Source: Baffinella frigidus (lineage: Eukaryota > Cryptophyceae > Cryptomonadales > Baffinellaceae). From it: a DNA stretch of 11,404 nucleotides. The notes below the pieces were generated by a model. The model did no database searches, had not been told where the DNA came from, and was given only the letters and a program-made list of their open reading frames with translations. Below, piece after piece: positions 6,060-11,404 of this stretch (positions within the stretch are counted from its first letter, which is position 1; the number at the start of each line of letters is the position of its first letter). The DNA lies in contig MU646361.1 of assembly GCA_026770585.1 (NCBI GenBank), positions 331,412-342,815 of the forward strand, written 5' to 3'. Made by a program: the position numbers and the translations under genes.

Positions 6060-6270
6060 ACGCAAGCTTCCAGCCCTGATGGGCTTTTTGGGTCCTAAAG
6101 GACTCCTGCCGCCTAAAGGCACATGATGAGCTCTCGCCATACTGCATCACCTCCCCTCCCTCCCCACCGAATTTGCTCTGCTGTCCCTATGTCGAGGTTA
6201 TCTCACTGACCTTTGCAACCCGCACATACGGGTTCTAACCTTGTATCGGTTGTAACCTTGCATCTCTCTT
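6060..6270. other. Spacer with CCTAAAGG orphan motifs
   Basis: TCCTAAAGGACTCC and CGCCTAAAGGC (about 6092-6120) are isolated copies of the R1 tail motif without an R1 body. AACCC/GGGTT form a short stem (6218-6235), and TAACCTTGTAT/TAACCTTGCAT are direct repeats. No gene is seen. Confidence 0.5.
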
Positions 6271-6294
6271 ATATGGGATTCTTGAATCCCATAT
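6271..6294. repeat. Perfect hairpin, 11-bp arms, 2-nt loop
   Basis: ATATGGGATTC and GAATCCCATAT are separated by TT. It is an almost gapless palindrome that would extrude easily as a cruciform. No adjacent gene suggests a terminator or operator role. Confidence 0.9.
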
Positions 6295-6338
6295 GCCGAG
6301 GGGGGTGAACGTTTTGGGCCCAACTAAAACCTCTCTAT

Positions 6339-6437
6339 CCCTTCAGTGGCCATGGGGTCGAATTCGACCCCCAAGAGGTCCCAGGCAGGTCCTAGGGTCC
6401 TACTGTAGGGCGTATGAGCCTACTGGCCACTTAAGGG
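6339..6437. mobile_element. Foldback element holding a dispersed 68-bp repeat
   Basis: CCCTTCAGTGGCCA (6339-6352) and TGGCCACTTAAGGG (6424-6437) are inverted at 13 of 14 positions. Just inside the left arm is a perfect 18-nt palindrome GGGGTCGAATTCGACCCC (6354-6371). The segment 6370-6437 recurs at 10907-10974 with 64 of 68 bases identical and no length change, but that copy lacks the left arm. Confidence 0.65.
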
Positions 6438-6466
6438 GTATATGGGGCGATGCGTCCTGGGGTGGT

Positions 6467-6523
6467 CAGGTTGCGAGCCTCGAACTTCCGGGCGGATAAA
6501 TGTGCAGGCTGCGAGCCTCGAAC
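6467..6523 (+). repeat. Two direct copies of a 19-bp dispersed repeat
   Basis: CAGGTTGCGAGCCTCGAAC (6467-6485) and CAGGCTGCGAGCCTCGAAC (6505-6523), 38 bp apart, match the arms of the inverted repeat at 3524-3578. Confidence 0.9.
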
Positions 6524-6797
6524 CTCGGATCACCACGAGGGACATTTTAATGTCAATGATTGAATTAGTTCTTAGGAAACACGCTAAAAGTCACCAATTG
6601 TTGGTCACGTTACGCCGGATATCCGGGGCTGGCTTGCCTCGACGTCTTTTGAGCGGTTCCGCTTTTTGCGGAAAGGACCCCTTTTTGCGGAAAGCACCCA
6701 TCAAACCCCGCCCGAAATATCGCGAACGGATTCTCAAAAACAAAGCACAGATTCTTGAAAACAACCTTTCAATACCTAGCTCTGCCTCACACGGTTT
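6524..6797. other. No supported gene
   Basis: A 179-codon plus-strand frame (6442-6981) crosses this area, but its ends lie in dispersed repeats and it shows no domain. A GACATT/AATGTC hairpin (about 6541) and two CTTTTTGCGGAAAG copies (about 6662 and 6682) are present. Confidence 0.5.
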
Positions 6798-6889
6798 GGT
6801 CTCGCGAAATTGCCGAGACCGGAAGTCAATTCCCCTAGGTTTTGGTGCAAATCCGTCAACTTTTGGAGTGAAAACGATCATTCAACCCC
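6798..6889 (+). repeat. R2 copy, uninterrupted
   Basis: A 23-nt GGTCTC/GAGACC hairpin (6798-6820) is followed directly by the 40-bp core (6823-6862) and then TTGGAGTGAAAACGATCA. In the copies near 1148 and 3034 the hairpin follows the core instead, so the ancestral sequence was probably an alternating tandem of core and hairpin. This copy shows where the 2373-2545 insertion landed in its sister. Confidence 0.75.
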
Positions 6890-6978
6890 AGTTATGCAGG
6901 CTAGATTTTTTCAGATTTTGTGATCGCCTTCTGGAAAATCCGATCATTTCGCCCAGATTCGAGAAATCGAGGTTTCTG

Positions 6979-7078
6979 TAAGAAAACGCCTCCTCCTAGG
7001 ACCCTACAGTAGCCCTGTGCCGAGGTCCCTATGGTTGTCCTAGGGGGTGGGCTGTTTCTTATGAGCGAGGTACCCCTG
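6979..7078. mobile_element. M1, hairpin element, left end missing
   Basis: It begins inside the left arm (TAAGAAAACGCC) and lacks the outer CAGGGGTACCTCGCTCA. The right arm is complete, ending GAGCGAGGTACCCCTG, followed by TA. The interior CTAGGACCCTACAGTAG and GTCCTAGGGGG match the family. Confidence 0.85.
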
Positions 7079-7178
7079 TAGTCTCATACATATACGCTCC
7101 TAATTAGGCCTGTAAAGCAGGGGCCTATTTCCTGCTGGGGGTCACATATAACCCGCTCGCCACTAAAGGGATACCATA
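7079..7178. other. Spacer between M1 and M2
   Basis: It contains a CCTAATTAGG palindrome, an AGCAGG/CCTGCT hairpin (about 7117-7134) and TCGCCACTAAAGGGATA, similar to the right end of the 68-bp repeat. No gene is seen. Confidence 0.5.
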
Positions 7179-7295
7179 CAGGAGTACCTCGCTCATAAGA
7201 AACCGCCTCCCCCTAGGACCCTACGTTAGGACCATGCCTAGGGCCGTATGGTGATCCCAGGGGGGGGGGCGTTTCTTATGAGCGAGGTACCCCTG
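7179..7295. mobile_element. M2, intact 117-bp hairpin element
   Basis: It begins CAGGAGTACCTCGCTCATAA and ends with the inverse (TTATGAGCGAGGTACCCCTG), with TA on both sides. The arms run through AAGAAACGCC and CCTAGGAC toward the centre, so almost the whole element can fold into one hairpin. A nine- or ten-base G-run lies in the right inner arm. Non-autonomous; TA target and short length are Stowaway-like, so a Tc1/mariner-type transposase is inferred. Confidence 0.85.
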
Positions 7296-7297
7296 TA

Positions 7298-7533
7298 GGT
7301 CAAGCTCAAAAAGAGAGCCTTTGTCGGGGGGAATACATGGCGGCCGTGTCGGAATTTATGAAAGTTAAAGGTCTCTCTCCGATCGATTTAATGTTCAAGG
7401 TCTCTCTCCGATCAAAAGAGCGCGCTGAACAGCTGAACGCCACCCGAAAGCAAACAATGCTTTTTCTGCAGATCTTTTTTACGGAAAGGTGAGGTTCCCC
7501 CCTCTTTTTGGAGCACTTCACACAAAAAGGACC
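7298..7533 (+). repeat. R1 remnant and a short duplication between M2 and M3
   Basis: AAGGTCTCTCTCCGATC is directly duplicated at 7368-7384 and 7397-7413. From about 7437, CCGAAAGCAAACAATGCTTT, CTGCAGATC and TTACGGAAAGG match the R1 body, and AAAAAGGACC leads to the M3 insertion. With the TA and AAGGAC on the far side of M3, this restores a GGACCTAAAGGAC R1-type tail. Confidence 0.7.
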
Positions 7534-7535
7534 TA

Positions 7536-7652
7536 CAGGGGTACCTCGCTCATAAAAAACTGCCCCCCCCCAGGACCACCGTAGGGCCCTAAGCATAGGG
7601 CTACTGTAGGTGTCCTAGGGGGAGGTGGCTTTTTATTAGCGAGGTACCCCTG
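7536..7652. mobile_element. M3, intact element inserted in an R1-type tail
   Basis: 117 bp from CAGGGGTACCTCGCTCAT to AGCGAGGTACCCCTG. TA is present at 7534-7535 and 7653-7654, and the outer flanks GGACC and AAGGAC join across a single TA to give GGACCTAAAGGAC, the R1 tail. This defines the ends as CAGGGG...CCCCTG and the target duplication as TA. The right arm has lost one base of CTTATGAG (reads TTATTAG). Confidence 0.9.
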
Positions 7653-7654
7653 TA

Positions 7655-7714
7655 AAGGACGCACAGGCTCCAGCATAGGAAAAGTCTGCTCGATGCAGGG
7701 CTCCAGGATAGGAA
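7655..7714. other. Spacer with a short duplication
   Basis: GGCTCCAGCATAGGAAA and GGCTCCAGGATAGGAAA (about 7667 and 7700) are near-identical direct repeats leading into the telomere-like block. Confidence 0.6.
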
Positions 7715-7915
7715 ACCCTAATTCCCAAACCCTAAACCCTAAACCCTCAGCCCTACACCCTACACCCTAAACCCTAAACCCTAAACCCTAAATCCCAAAA
7801 CCTAAACCTTGAACCCTGAACCCTGAACCCTAAACCCTACACCTATCCTGAATCTTGAACCCTGAACCCTGAACCCTGAACCCTGAACCCTGAACCCTGA
7901 ACCCTAAACCCTACA
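7715..7915 (-). repeat. Interstitial telomere-like block, G-rich strand on -
   Basis: CCCTAAA heptamers (several exact runs at about 7736-7795) are mixed with CCCTACA and, later, seven or so CCCTGAA heptamers (7810-7905), returning to CCCTAAA at the end. CCCTGAA is the complement of the GGGTTCA variant at 2034-2080, so the two blocks share a variant and face opposite ways. Confidence 0.9.
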
Positions 7916-7930
7916 CAATAAACCAGGACA

Positions 7931-8025
7931 TTGGGGGGTTGCTACGGATAAGGTAAAGGAAAGTCGCTTAAATTCTGCCAAAGATTACTTTGTAAGCCGC
8001 TACAAACTGGTAGCCCACCCCCCAA
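7931..8025. mobile_element. Foldback element beside the telomere-like block
   Basis: TTGGGGGGT then GCTAC (7931-7945) is inversely repeated as GTAGC then ACCCCCCAA (8010-8025), 14 pairing positions with one or two unpaired bases. About 63 bp of unique AT-rich sequence lies between. No target duplication is evident. Confidence 0.55.
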
Positions 8026-8232
8026 GCATTCAGAAAACTACTAGTTATGAAACTGTTTGATGGGTTCACTAGCACACTAGCTCGCCCTGAATATTCTTGA
8101 TTGGTCACGTAGGGACACGTACACAAAGACTCCATCAAATTCTTGTGAAGGAACGTGATAACTCTGAATTAGTCAACCATCCTTCAGGTCCTTCAGGTTC
8201 TTTCAACCACGAACAAGGCCATGCACTCGACA
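8026..8232. other. Spacer with an inverted R1-like tail
   Basis: Read on the minus strand, 8181-8204 is GAAAGAACCTGAAGGACCTGAAGG, a mutated R1-type tail without its body. Nothing else is recognised. Confidence 0.5.
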
Positions 8233-8305
8233 CTGCAGTCCTTTCTACGGAAGGGCGTGTCGTTGGCATACGTTGGGAGAAATTAAAACCTCAAGGACCT
8301 AAAGG
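8233..8305 (+). mobile_element. R1 fragment, 3' 73 bp only
   Basis: It starts at CTGCAGTCCTTTCTACGGAA and runs through GGGAGAAATTAAAACC to an intact tail (TCAAGGACCTAAAGG). It is the shortest plus-strand copy, and it keeps exactly the 3' end, as expected of 5'-truncated retroposition. Confidence 0.75.
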
Positions 8306-8355
8306 ACACACAGGCAGGATGTTGCTGCACTCAGATGCCGCAAGTGCCAGCATGC

Positions 8356-8428
8356 ACTTGCGACGGCAAACTTTCGAGTGCGTACTCTGACGATTCCGAA
8401 ACGTCGTTTGCAAAACTCAAATTGGGGC
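8356..8428 (+). repeat. 73-bp direct repeat, left copy
   Basis: It aligns without gaps to 8672-8744, 64 of 73 bases identical, and the shared centre is CTGACGATTCCGAAACGTCG. Between the two copies lie a reversed R1 fragment and the truncated M4. Confidence 0.85.
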
Positions 8429-8530
8429 CTTGAGGTCCTTTAGGTTCTTCGAGCTCCCAACATAGGCGGACACCGGAACTTGTTCTGTAGAAAGGCCATG
8501 CTTCCTTTCGGATCACATTCAAGCCCCCCC
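8429..8530 (-). mobile_element. R1 unit V relative, reverse orientation
   Basis: On the minus strand it reads TGTGATCCGAAAGGAAGCAT, then GTTCCGGTGTCCGCCTATG, then GGGAGCTCGAAGAACCTAAA and GGACCTCAAGG. It matches 5058-5140 closely. This is the only clear minus-strand R1 body in the window. Confidence 0.75.
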
Positions 8531-8551
8531 CGCACTCGCCTCTGTGGTGTG

Positions 8552-8650
8552 CAGGGGTACCTCGCTCATAAGAAAGCGCCTCCCCCTAGGACCCTACAGT
8601 AGGCCTATGCCTAGGGCCCTATGATGGTCCTAGGGGGGTGGGCGTTTCTA
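8552..8650. mobile_element. M4, hairpin element, right end missing
   Basis: A complete left end (CAGGGGTACCTCGCTCATAA, preceded by TG where TA is expected) and interior are followed by a right arm cut after GGGCGTTTCT. The outer TATGAGCGAGGTACCCCTG is absent and replaced by sequence leading into the right 73-bp repeat. Confidence 0.85.
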
Positions 8651-8671
8651 TGCTTGCCGGTGGATGCCGGT

Positions 8672-8744
8672 ACTTGTGACGGAAAAGTTTCCAGTCTGTA
8701 TTCTGACGATTCCGAAACGTCGTTTGAAAAACTCGAATTGGGGC
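8672..8744 (+). repeat. 73-bp direct repeat, right copy
   Basis: This is the partner of 8356-8428. It is followed by a short duplication of AAATTGGGGCA (around 8735 and 8755). Confidence 0.85.
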
Positions 8745-8795
8745 AGTTTGTGCTAAATTGGGGCATTTTTTGCTTCGCTCCGGCCTTGTTCGTGG

Positions 8796-9434
8796 ATGAT
8801 GTTAAATTTGACTGATTTTATTTTGCCAGATTTTGCCAGACCTTCAGTTTCGGTATTGAAAACAGGGGTTGAGTTATGGTGGCGCGGGGATTGTGACCGC
8901 CCCGCCGCAGAGGCTTGCCCGAGGATTCTGGCAGTCACCATCGAGGAGGCATCATCTCAACAACAATTAATAAGGGCGTTGTGCTCACATTTTACTCAAC
9001 CCTCGTGGTTGAGTAAACCGGCGTCGGTCTCGTGCACGGTACGCCCCCTTCGGACAGTCCTCGGGGTTATTACTGGTATGGCTTGGATGGGGCATGGGCA
9101 GCACCCAGCATTTTTGACTTTTTGGGCCGCATTTTTTTCTTCGCCGCGAGACCAGATTTTGACAGTTTTTTTCCGCACGTGGGGACGAAAATGGGGGAGA
9201 TCCACACACGTGAATACATCAGACTTCTTCCTGGACACACCTCGAATACGTTGCCACGTTTCTATGACAAAATATTGTGTGGTAAAAAGATCACACAACC
9301 TTCTTAGACACACCAAACCGCAACGATTCGCGATTTCCCGACGAAAACACAAAAGGTGGTCACCATCAGATCTTGACCAGCTGGCGGCACGAGTTGCGGA
9401 TTCCTCGGGGATTCCTCGGGGATTTGAAAGATAG
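8796..9434 (+). CDS. Unrecognised 212-codon open frame (doubtful)
   Basis: The ATGATG start opens 212 codons with no recognisable domain. The first part is hydrophobic/acidic, the middle Trp/Phe-rich (MAWMGHGQHPAFLTFWAAFF), and the C-terminal third basic and helix-like (RRKHKRW; SDLDQLAARVADSSG). It runs through a perfect 11-bp hairpin (8991-9017) and the antisense strand is also open for 155 codons. It stops 14 nt before the ATG of the next candidate. Length alone makes it worth listing; it may be chance or a decayed gene. Confidence 0.2.
   Translation: MMLNLTDFILPDFARPSVSVLKTGVELWWRGDCDRPAAEACPRILAVTIEEASSQQQLIRALCSHFTQPSWLSKPASVSCTVRPLRTVLGVITGMAWMGHGQHPAFLTFWAAFFSSPRDQILTVFFRTWGRKWGRSTHVNTSDFFLDTPRIRCHVSMTKYCVVKRSHNLLRHTKPQRFAISRRKHKRWSPSDLDQLAARVADSSGIPRGFER
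8991..9017. repeat. Perfect hairpin, 11-bp arms
   Basis: TTTACTCAACC and GGTTGAGTAAA flank a 5-nt CTCGT loop. It is not followed by a T-run. Confidence 0.9.
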
Positions 9435-9448
9435 GGTGTAGACCAGCA

Positions 9449-9790
9449 ATGCTCCCGATGCACACGTGGAACAAACAGCGGCGGCTGCTCCTCGGCGCGG
9501 TGCGGCGCTGGGACGAGGCCGTGTTGGAGGCTCGCGTGAAAGTCGCGCCGGACATAAATCCAGCGTCGCCGATTTCGTTGAGCGAGATGGCCTTCTTCAT
9601 GGAGGAAGACGAAGACGAAGAATCATCTAGGTGTGATCCTGCCCCCGCCTTGCCCGTGGCTGCGTGGCGACGTTGCGCTGAACGTGAGGTGCCCGCGAGC
9701 AGTTCCCCGGAGCCACGAGAAGCGCCTTGCACGAGCGCATCGGATCCCAAGCGCTCGAAAGGCTTCGCTCGCGCGCTCTTCGTGGGGTGA
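9449..9790 (+). CDS. Hypothetical protein, 113 aa (best coding candidate)
   Basis: ATG at 9449 is preceded by an in-frame TGA at 9425-9427, so the start is bounded. Codon third positions are mostly G or C, strongest in the first 50 codons, unlike the AT-richer flanks. The N-terminal half is a likely helix (KQRRLLLGAVRRWDEAVLEA), then DINPASPISLSEM, a short acidic run (MEEDEDEESS, about residues 51-60), and a Ser/Pro/Arg-rich C-terminus ending FARALFVG. TCTAG/GTGTGA near 9631 could be a 5' splice site, in which case only residues up to about 61 belong to the first exon. Soluble, with no membrane segment or signal peptide. Family not recognised; a regulatory or nuclear protein is only a guess from composition. 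Confidence 0.4.
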   Translation: MLPMHTWNKQRRLLLGAVRRWDEAVLEARVKVAPDINPASPISLSEMAFFMEEDEDEESSRCDPAPALPVAAWRRCAEREVPASSSPEPREAPCTSASDPKRSKGFARALFVG

Positions 9791-10450
9791 CTCGGGGACG
9801 GGGACGTAGGGTAGGCGAGTAGAATCGAGTGGCGGGGCAGGGGCTAGAAGACAGGTACATAGTAGATAGAGATAGATAGGGTGACGGAGCACAGGATCCG
9901 CACATGTCCAATACATACAATGAAGGTGACCGCGTGCCTCTTCCCGCCTGGCACGTCGACCGCTACTCGCTCATGTAGGTCGCCGCATGCCCCCGCCTGC
10001 GTCCACCTTCTGCTCCCCTCCCCTCGCTGGGCGCACCCGTGGGCTAGGGGCTTGATCCCTGGGTTTCCCGCGCCCCAAACCCTGCCTCGCAGGGCCGATC
10101 CTCCGCCCCCTCCGGATCGCCGCAACACAGACGACCGTCCCCACCCGCCTCCTCCCCCTGCTTCCCCCTTCAAGCGCCCGCGCAGGCTCCCGGCGCCGGG
10201 ACCCCGGAAGCATTCGTGGGTTCCAGCAACCCTGCAAAGTTTGGGAGCATTTGGAGCGACCACGGAGCGAGCGGGGTCGCACAGGACCCGCACGTGTTTC
10301 CCACCCGCGACCCAGCGCCCCGCCATCCCGGCAGGCCCTGCGCCCCGCGCGGCCCTGCACCTCGCTCGTGCGCCGCCCTGCGATGTGCGGAAGGGTTCCG
10401 CGTGGAAGCAGCCAGTTTGTGCTGTTGGGGGGAGTGGTCTTGTGATCGAG
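9791..10450. other. GC island, no firm gene
   Basis: After GATA-rich microsatellite-like sequence (about 9859-9880), GC content rises to about 70% over 9990-10420. Long open frames exist on both strands here because stop codons are rare. The plus-strand one (first ATG 9920, to 10495) is Pro/Arg-rich without a domain. A perfect 14-nt palindrome TCCCGGCGCCGGGA is at 10188-10201. Pyrimidine tracts ending TTCAAG and GCGCAG (about 10160-10185) could be 3' splice sites. The block GGAGC...CACAGGAYCCGCACRTGT occurs at about 9887 and 10274. It may be a promoter-type CpG island or an exon of a gene not recognised. Confidence 0.4.
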
Positions 10451-10479
10451 GAAACCTCCAGCTCTCCCCTGGTGCGACG

Positions 10480-10550
10480 CTGCAGGGTCCTGTAGGGGGT
10501 CCTTTAAGACCCCCTCGCCACTTAAGGGACAACCCTACATGTACATGTAG
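10480..10550. repeat. Hairpin and 16-nt palindrome cluster
   Basis: GGGGGTC (10495-10501) and GACCCCC (10508-10514) flank CTTTAA. CGCCACTTAAGGG resembles the right end of the 68-bp repeat. CTACATGTACATGTAG (10535-10550) is a perfect palindrome, and parts of it (TACATGTA) recur near 11026, 11075 and 11324. Confidence 0.75.
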
Positions 10551-10600
10551 TGTACGGAAAGAAAACTCGCGTCTTTAAAGAACAGCGGTGGCGAGATCTG

Positions 10601-10629
10601 ACAGAGAGGGAGAGAGAGAGAGAGACAGG

Positions 10630-10661
<32 letters not shown>

Positions 10662-10662
10662 G
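10601..10662 (+). repeat. GA microsatellite
   Basis: About 60 bp of (GA)n interrupted by CAGGG and GG. On the minus strand it encodes a meaningless Ser-Leu run. (GA)n tracts can act as GAGA-type sites in some eukaryotes, but no gene is attached here. Confidence 0.95.
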
Positions 10663-10683
10663 AATGCGTTTATCGGTCAAGGT

Positions 10684-10708
10684 CCTGCTCAGACACAGCC
10701 TGGGTGGG
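10684..10708 (+). repeat. 25-bp dispersed repeat, second copy
   Basis: CCTGCTC-R-GACACAGCCT-S-GGTGGG, 23 of 25 identical to 1772-1796. TGCATAAAT follows 3 nt later and could be mistaken for a TATA box; AATAAATACACC lies upstream of the other copy, so there is no consistent promoter layout. Confidence 0.7.
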
Positions 10709-10906
10709 GGTGCATAAATGGCTGGCATCTTTTTGAATCGGTGTGATTTCGGGACGTTTTTACGCAGTGTTGGCAGTGATACAGGCGTCTCTCATTGGAG
10801 GCCACAGGGGTTACTCGGGAGGCGGGACACAGAGCGCCGCCAGGCAGGTCCTATGCTCTTAGGAATTGGCCTGCCGCAGGACTCTAGGGCGGTTCTGAAT
10901 CGCGAA
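10709..10906. other. Spacer with GGCAGG hairpin
   Basis: GGCAGGTCCTA (10843-10853) faces TAGGA and CCTGCC (10860-10874). AGGACTCTAGGGCGGT (about 10877) is repeated as AGGACCCCAGGGCGGT (about 10977). No gene is seen. Confidence 0.5.
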
Positions 10907-10974
10907 CCCAAGAGGTCCTAGGCAGGTCCTAGGGCCCTACGGTAGGGCGTATGAGCCTACTGGCCACTTGAGGG
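10907..10974 (+). repeat. 68-bp dispersed repeat, second copy
   Basis: 64 of 68 bases match 6370-6437 with no gaps. The two ends are the same, which suggests a defined unit rather than a random duplication. Confidence 0.9.
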
Positions 10975-10993
10975 ATAGGACCCCAGGGCGGTC

Positions 10994-11043
10994 CTTAATT
11001 TCGAAAAAAACCTGTGCAGGGGTTACATGTACTCGAAATTAAG
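10994..11043. repeat. 11-bp perfect inverted repeat
   Basis: CTTAATTTCGA (10994-11004) and TCGAAATTAAG (11033-11043) flank 28 bp. A related CTTAAGTTCGAGAAA is at about 11228. Confidence 0.9.
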
Positions 11044-11080
11044 CCTCAGGGTGATCCTATGCTCCTCAGCCCTACATGTA

Positions 11081-11198
11081 CAGGGGTACCTCGCTCATAA
11101 GAAACCGCCCACCCCCCTAGGACCACCTTAGGGCCCTAGGCATAGGCCTACTGTAGGATTGTAGGAGGGGGCGGTTTCTTATGAGCGAGGTACCCCTG
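11081..11198. mobile_element. M5, intact 118-bp hairpin element
   Basis: Its arms are the best preserved in the window: CAGGGGTACCTCGCTCATAA, then GAAACCGCCC, mirrored by GGGCGGTTTCTTATGAGCGA and GGTACCCCTG, with TA on both sides. The centre (GGGCCCTAGGCATAGGCC) is itself palindromic in pieces. Confidence 0.92.
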
Positions 11199-11265
11199 TA
11201 CTGTAGGACCCTATCGCGGTGTTTGTCCTTAAGTTCGAGAAACCGATATGCACGTTGGTGGATTC
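11199..11265. other. Spacer between M5 and M6
   Basis: About 67 bp with CTTAAGTTCGAGAAACCGATA; no gene is seen. Confidence 0.5.
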
Positions 11266-11267
11266 TA

Positions 11268-11383
11268 CAGGGGTACCTCGCTCATAAGACCCCCCCCTAG
11301 GACCACAATAGGGCCCTACGCATACATGTAGGCTCACTGTAGGGTCCTAGGGGGGGCAGTTTCTTATGAGCGAGGTACCCCTG
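11268..11383. mobile_element. M6, intact 116-bp hairpin element
   Basis: CAGGGGTACCTCGCTCATAA at the left and its inverse at the right, with TA on both sides. The left inner arm has lost the AAACCG piece (reads AAGACCCCCC) while the right keeps AGTTTCTTATGAG. The centre includes TACATGTA. Confidence 0.9.
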
Positions 11384-11404
11384 TAGAGAGCCCGTGCCGG
11401 ACCG

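Noticed and set aside
6442-6981. 179-codon plus-strand open frame
   Set aside because: Its start lies in the 19-bp repeat pair, its C-terminal part is the R2 repeat, and the end enters M1. No domain or codon bias is seen.
8996-9463. 155-codon minus-strand open frame
   Set aside because: Antisense to two plus-strand frames, one of which has better coding signs; no domain.
9844-10532. Several long overlapping frames on both strands
   Set aside because: GC near 70% makes stop codons rare, so open frames on all strands are expected by chance.
10730-10921. Short plus-strand frame after TGCATAAATGG
   Set aside because: 67 codons ending in repeat sequence, with no domain; the TATA-like word is not consistently placed.

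Overview
This window looks like eukaryotic nuclear DNA, most likely from an alga or other protist, in a gene-poor and repeat-rich (possibly subtelomeric or intergenic) setting. The reasons are two long blocks of plant/algal-type telomere-like repeats (TTTAGGG variants), GT-AG splice-site-like signals, a GA microsatellite, AT-rich stretches next to GC islands of about 70%, and many short foldback (MITE-like) elements. No prokaryotic gene layout, rRNA, tRNA, CRISPR array or recognisable transposase is seen. The species cannot be named from this sequence.

Layout. 1-143 is an 11-bp tandem array. 144-2030 has no convincing gene and holds several foldback elements, a three-unit tandem block (1138-1496) and twin perfect palindromes. 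2030-2290 is a telomere-like block with the G-rich strand on +. 2340-3130 holds a dispersed repeat split by a nested foldback insertion, a foldback element with a 28-bp perfect palindrome, and another dispersed-repeat copy. 3149-3406 is a GC-rich patch that could be a minus-strand exon with an AT-hook. 3682-5148 is a cluster of five copies of a SINE-like repeat (called R1 here) whose 3' end is a variable (CCTAAAGGA)n tail. A structured 340-bp segment with AATAAA splits it. 5547-5978 is a possible minus-strand coding region with a Gly-Tyr repeat. 6012-6523 is palindromes and short repeats. 6979-7652 and 8552-11383 carry six copies of a TA-flanked hairpin element (family M). 7715-7915 is a second telomere-like block, in the opposite orientation to the first. 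8796-10450 contains the best plus-strand coding candidate (9449-9790) and a GC island. The right end is microsatellite, repeats and two intact M hairpins.

How it fits together. The dominant content is three repeat families rather than genes: R1 (retroposon-like, tail-anchored, 5'-truncated copies), R2 (a 40-bp core bounded by AAGTTGAC/GTCAACTT, next to a GGTCTC/GAGACC hairpin), and M (116-118 bp near-complete hairpins with TA target duplications). One M copy sits inside an R1-type tail, which fixes both its ends and its target duplication. All protein calls are low to moderate confidence and none matches a family I can name.
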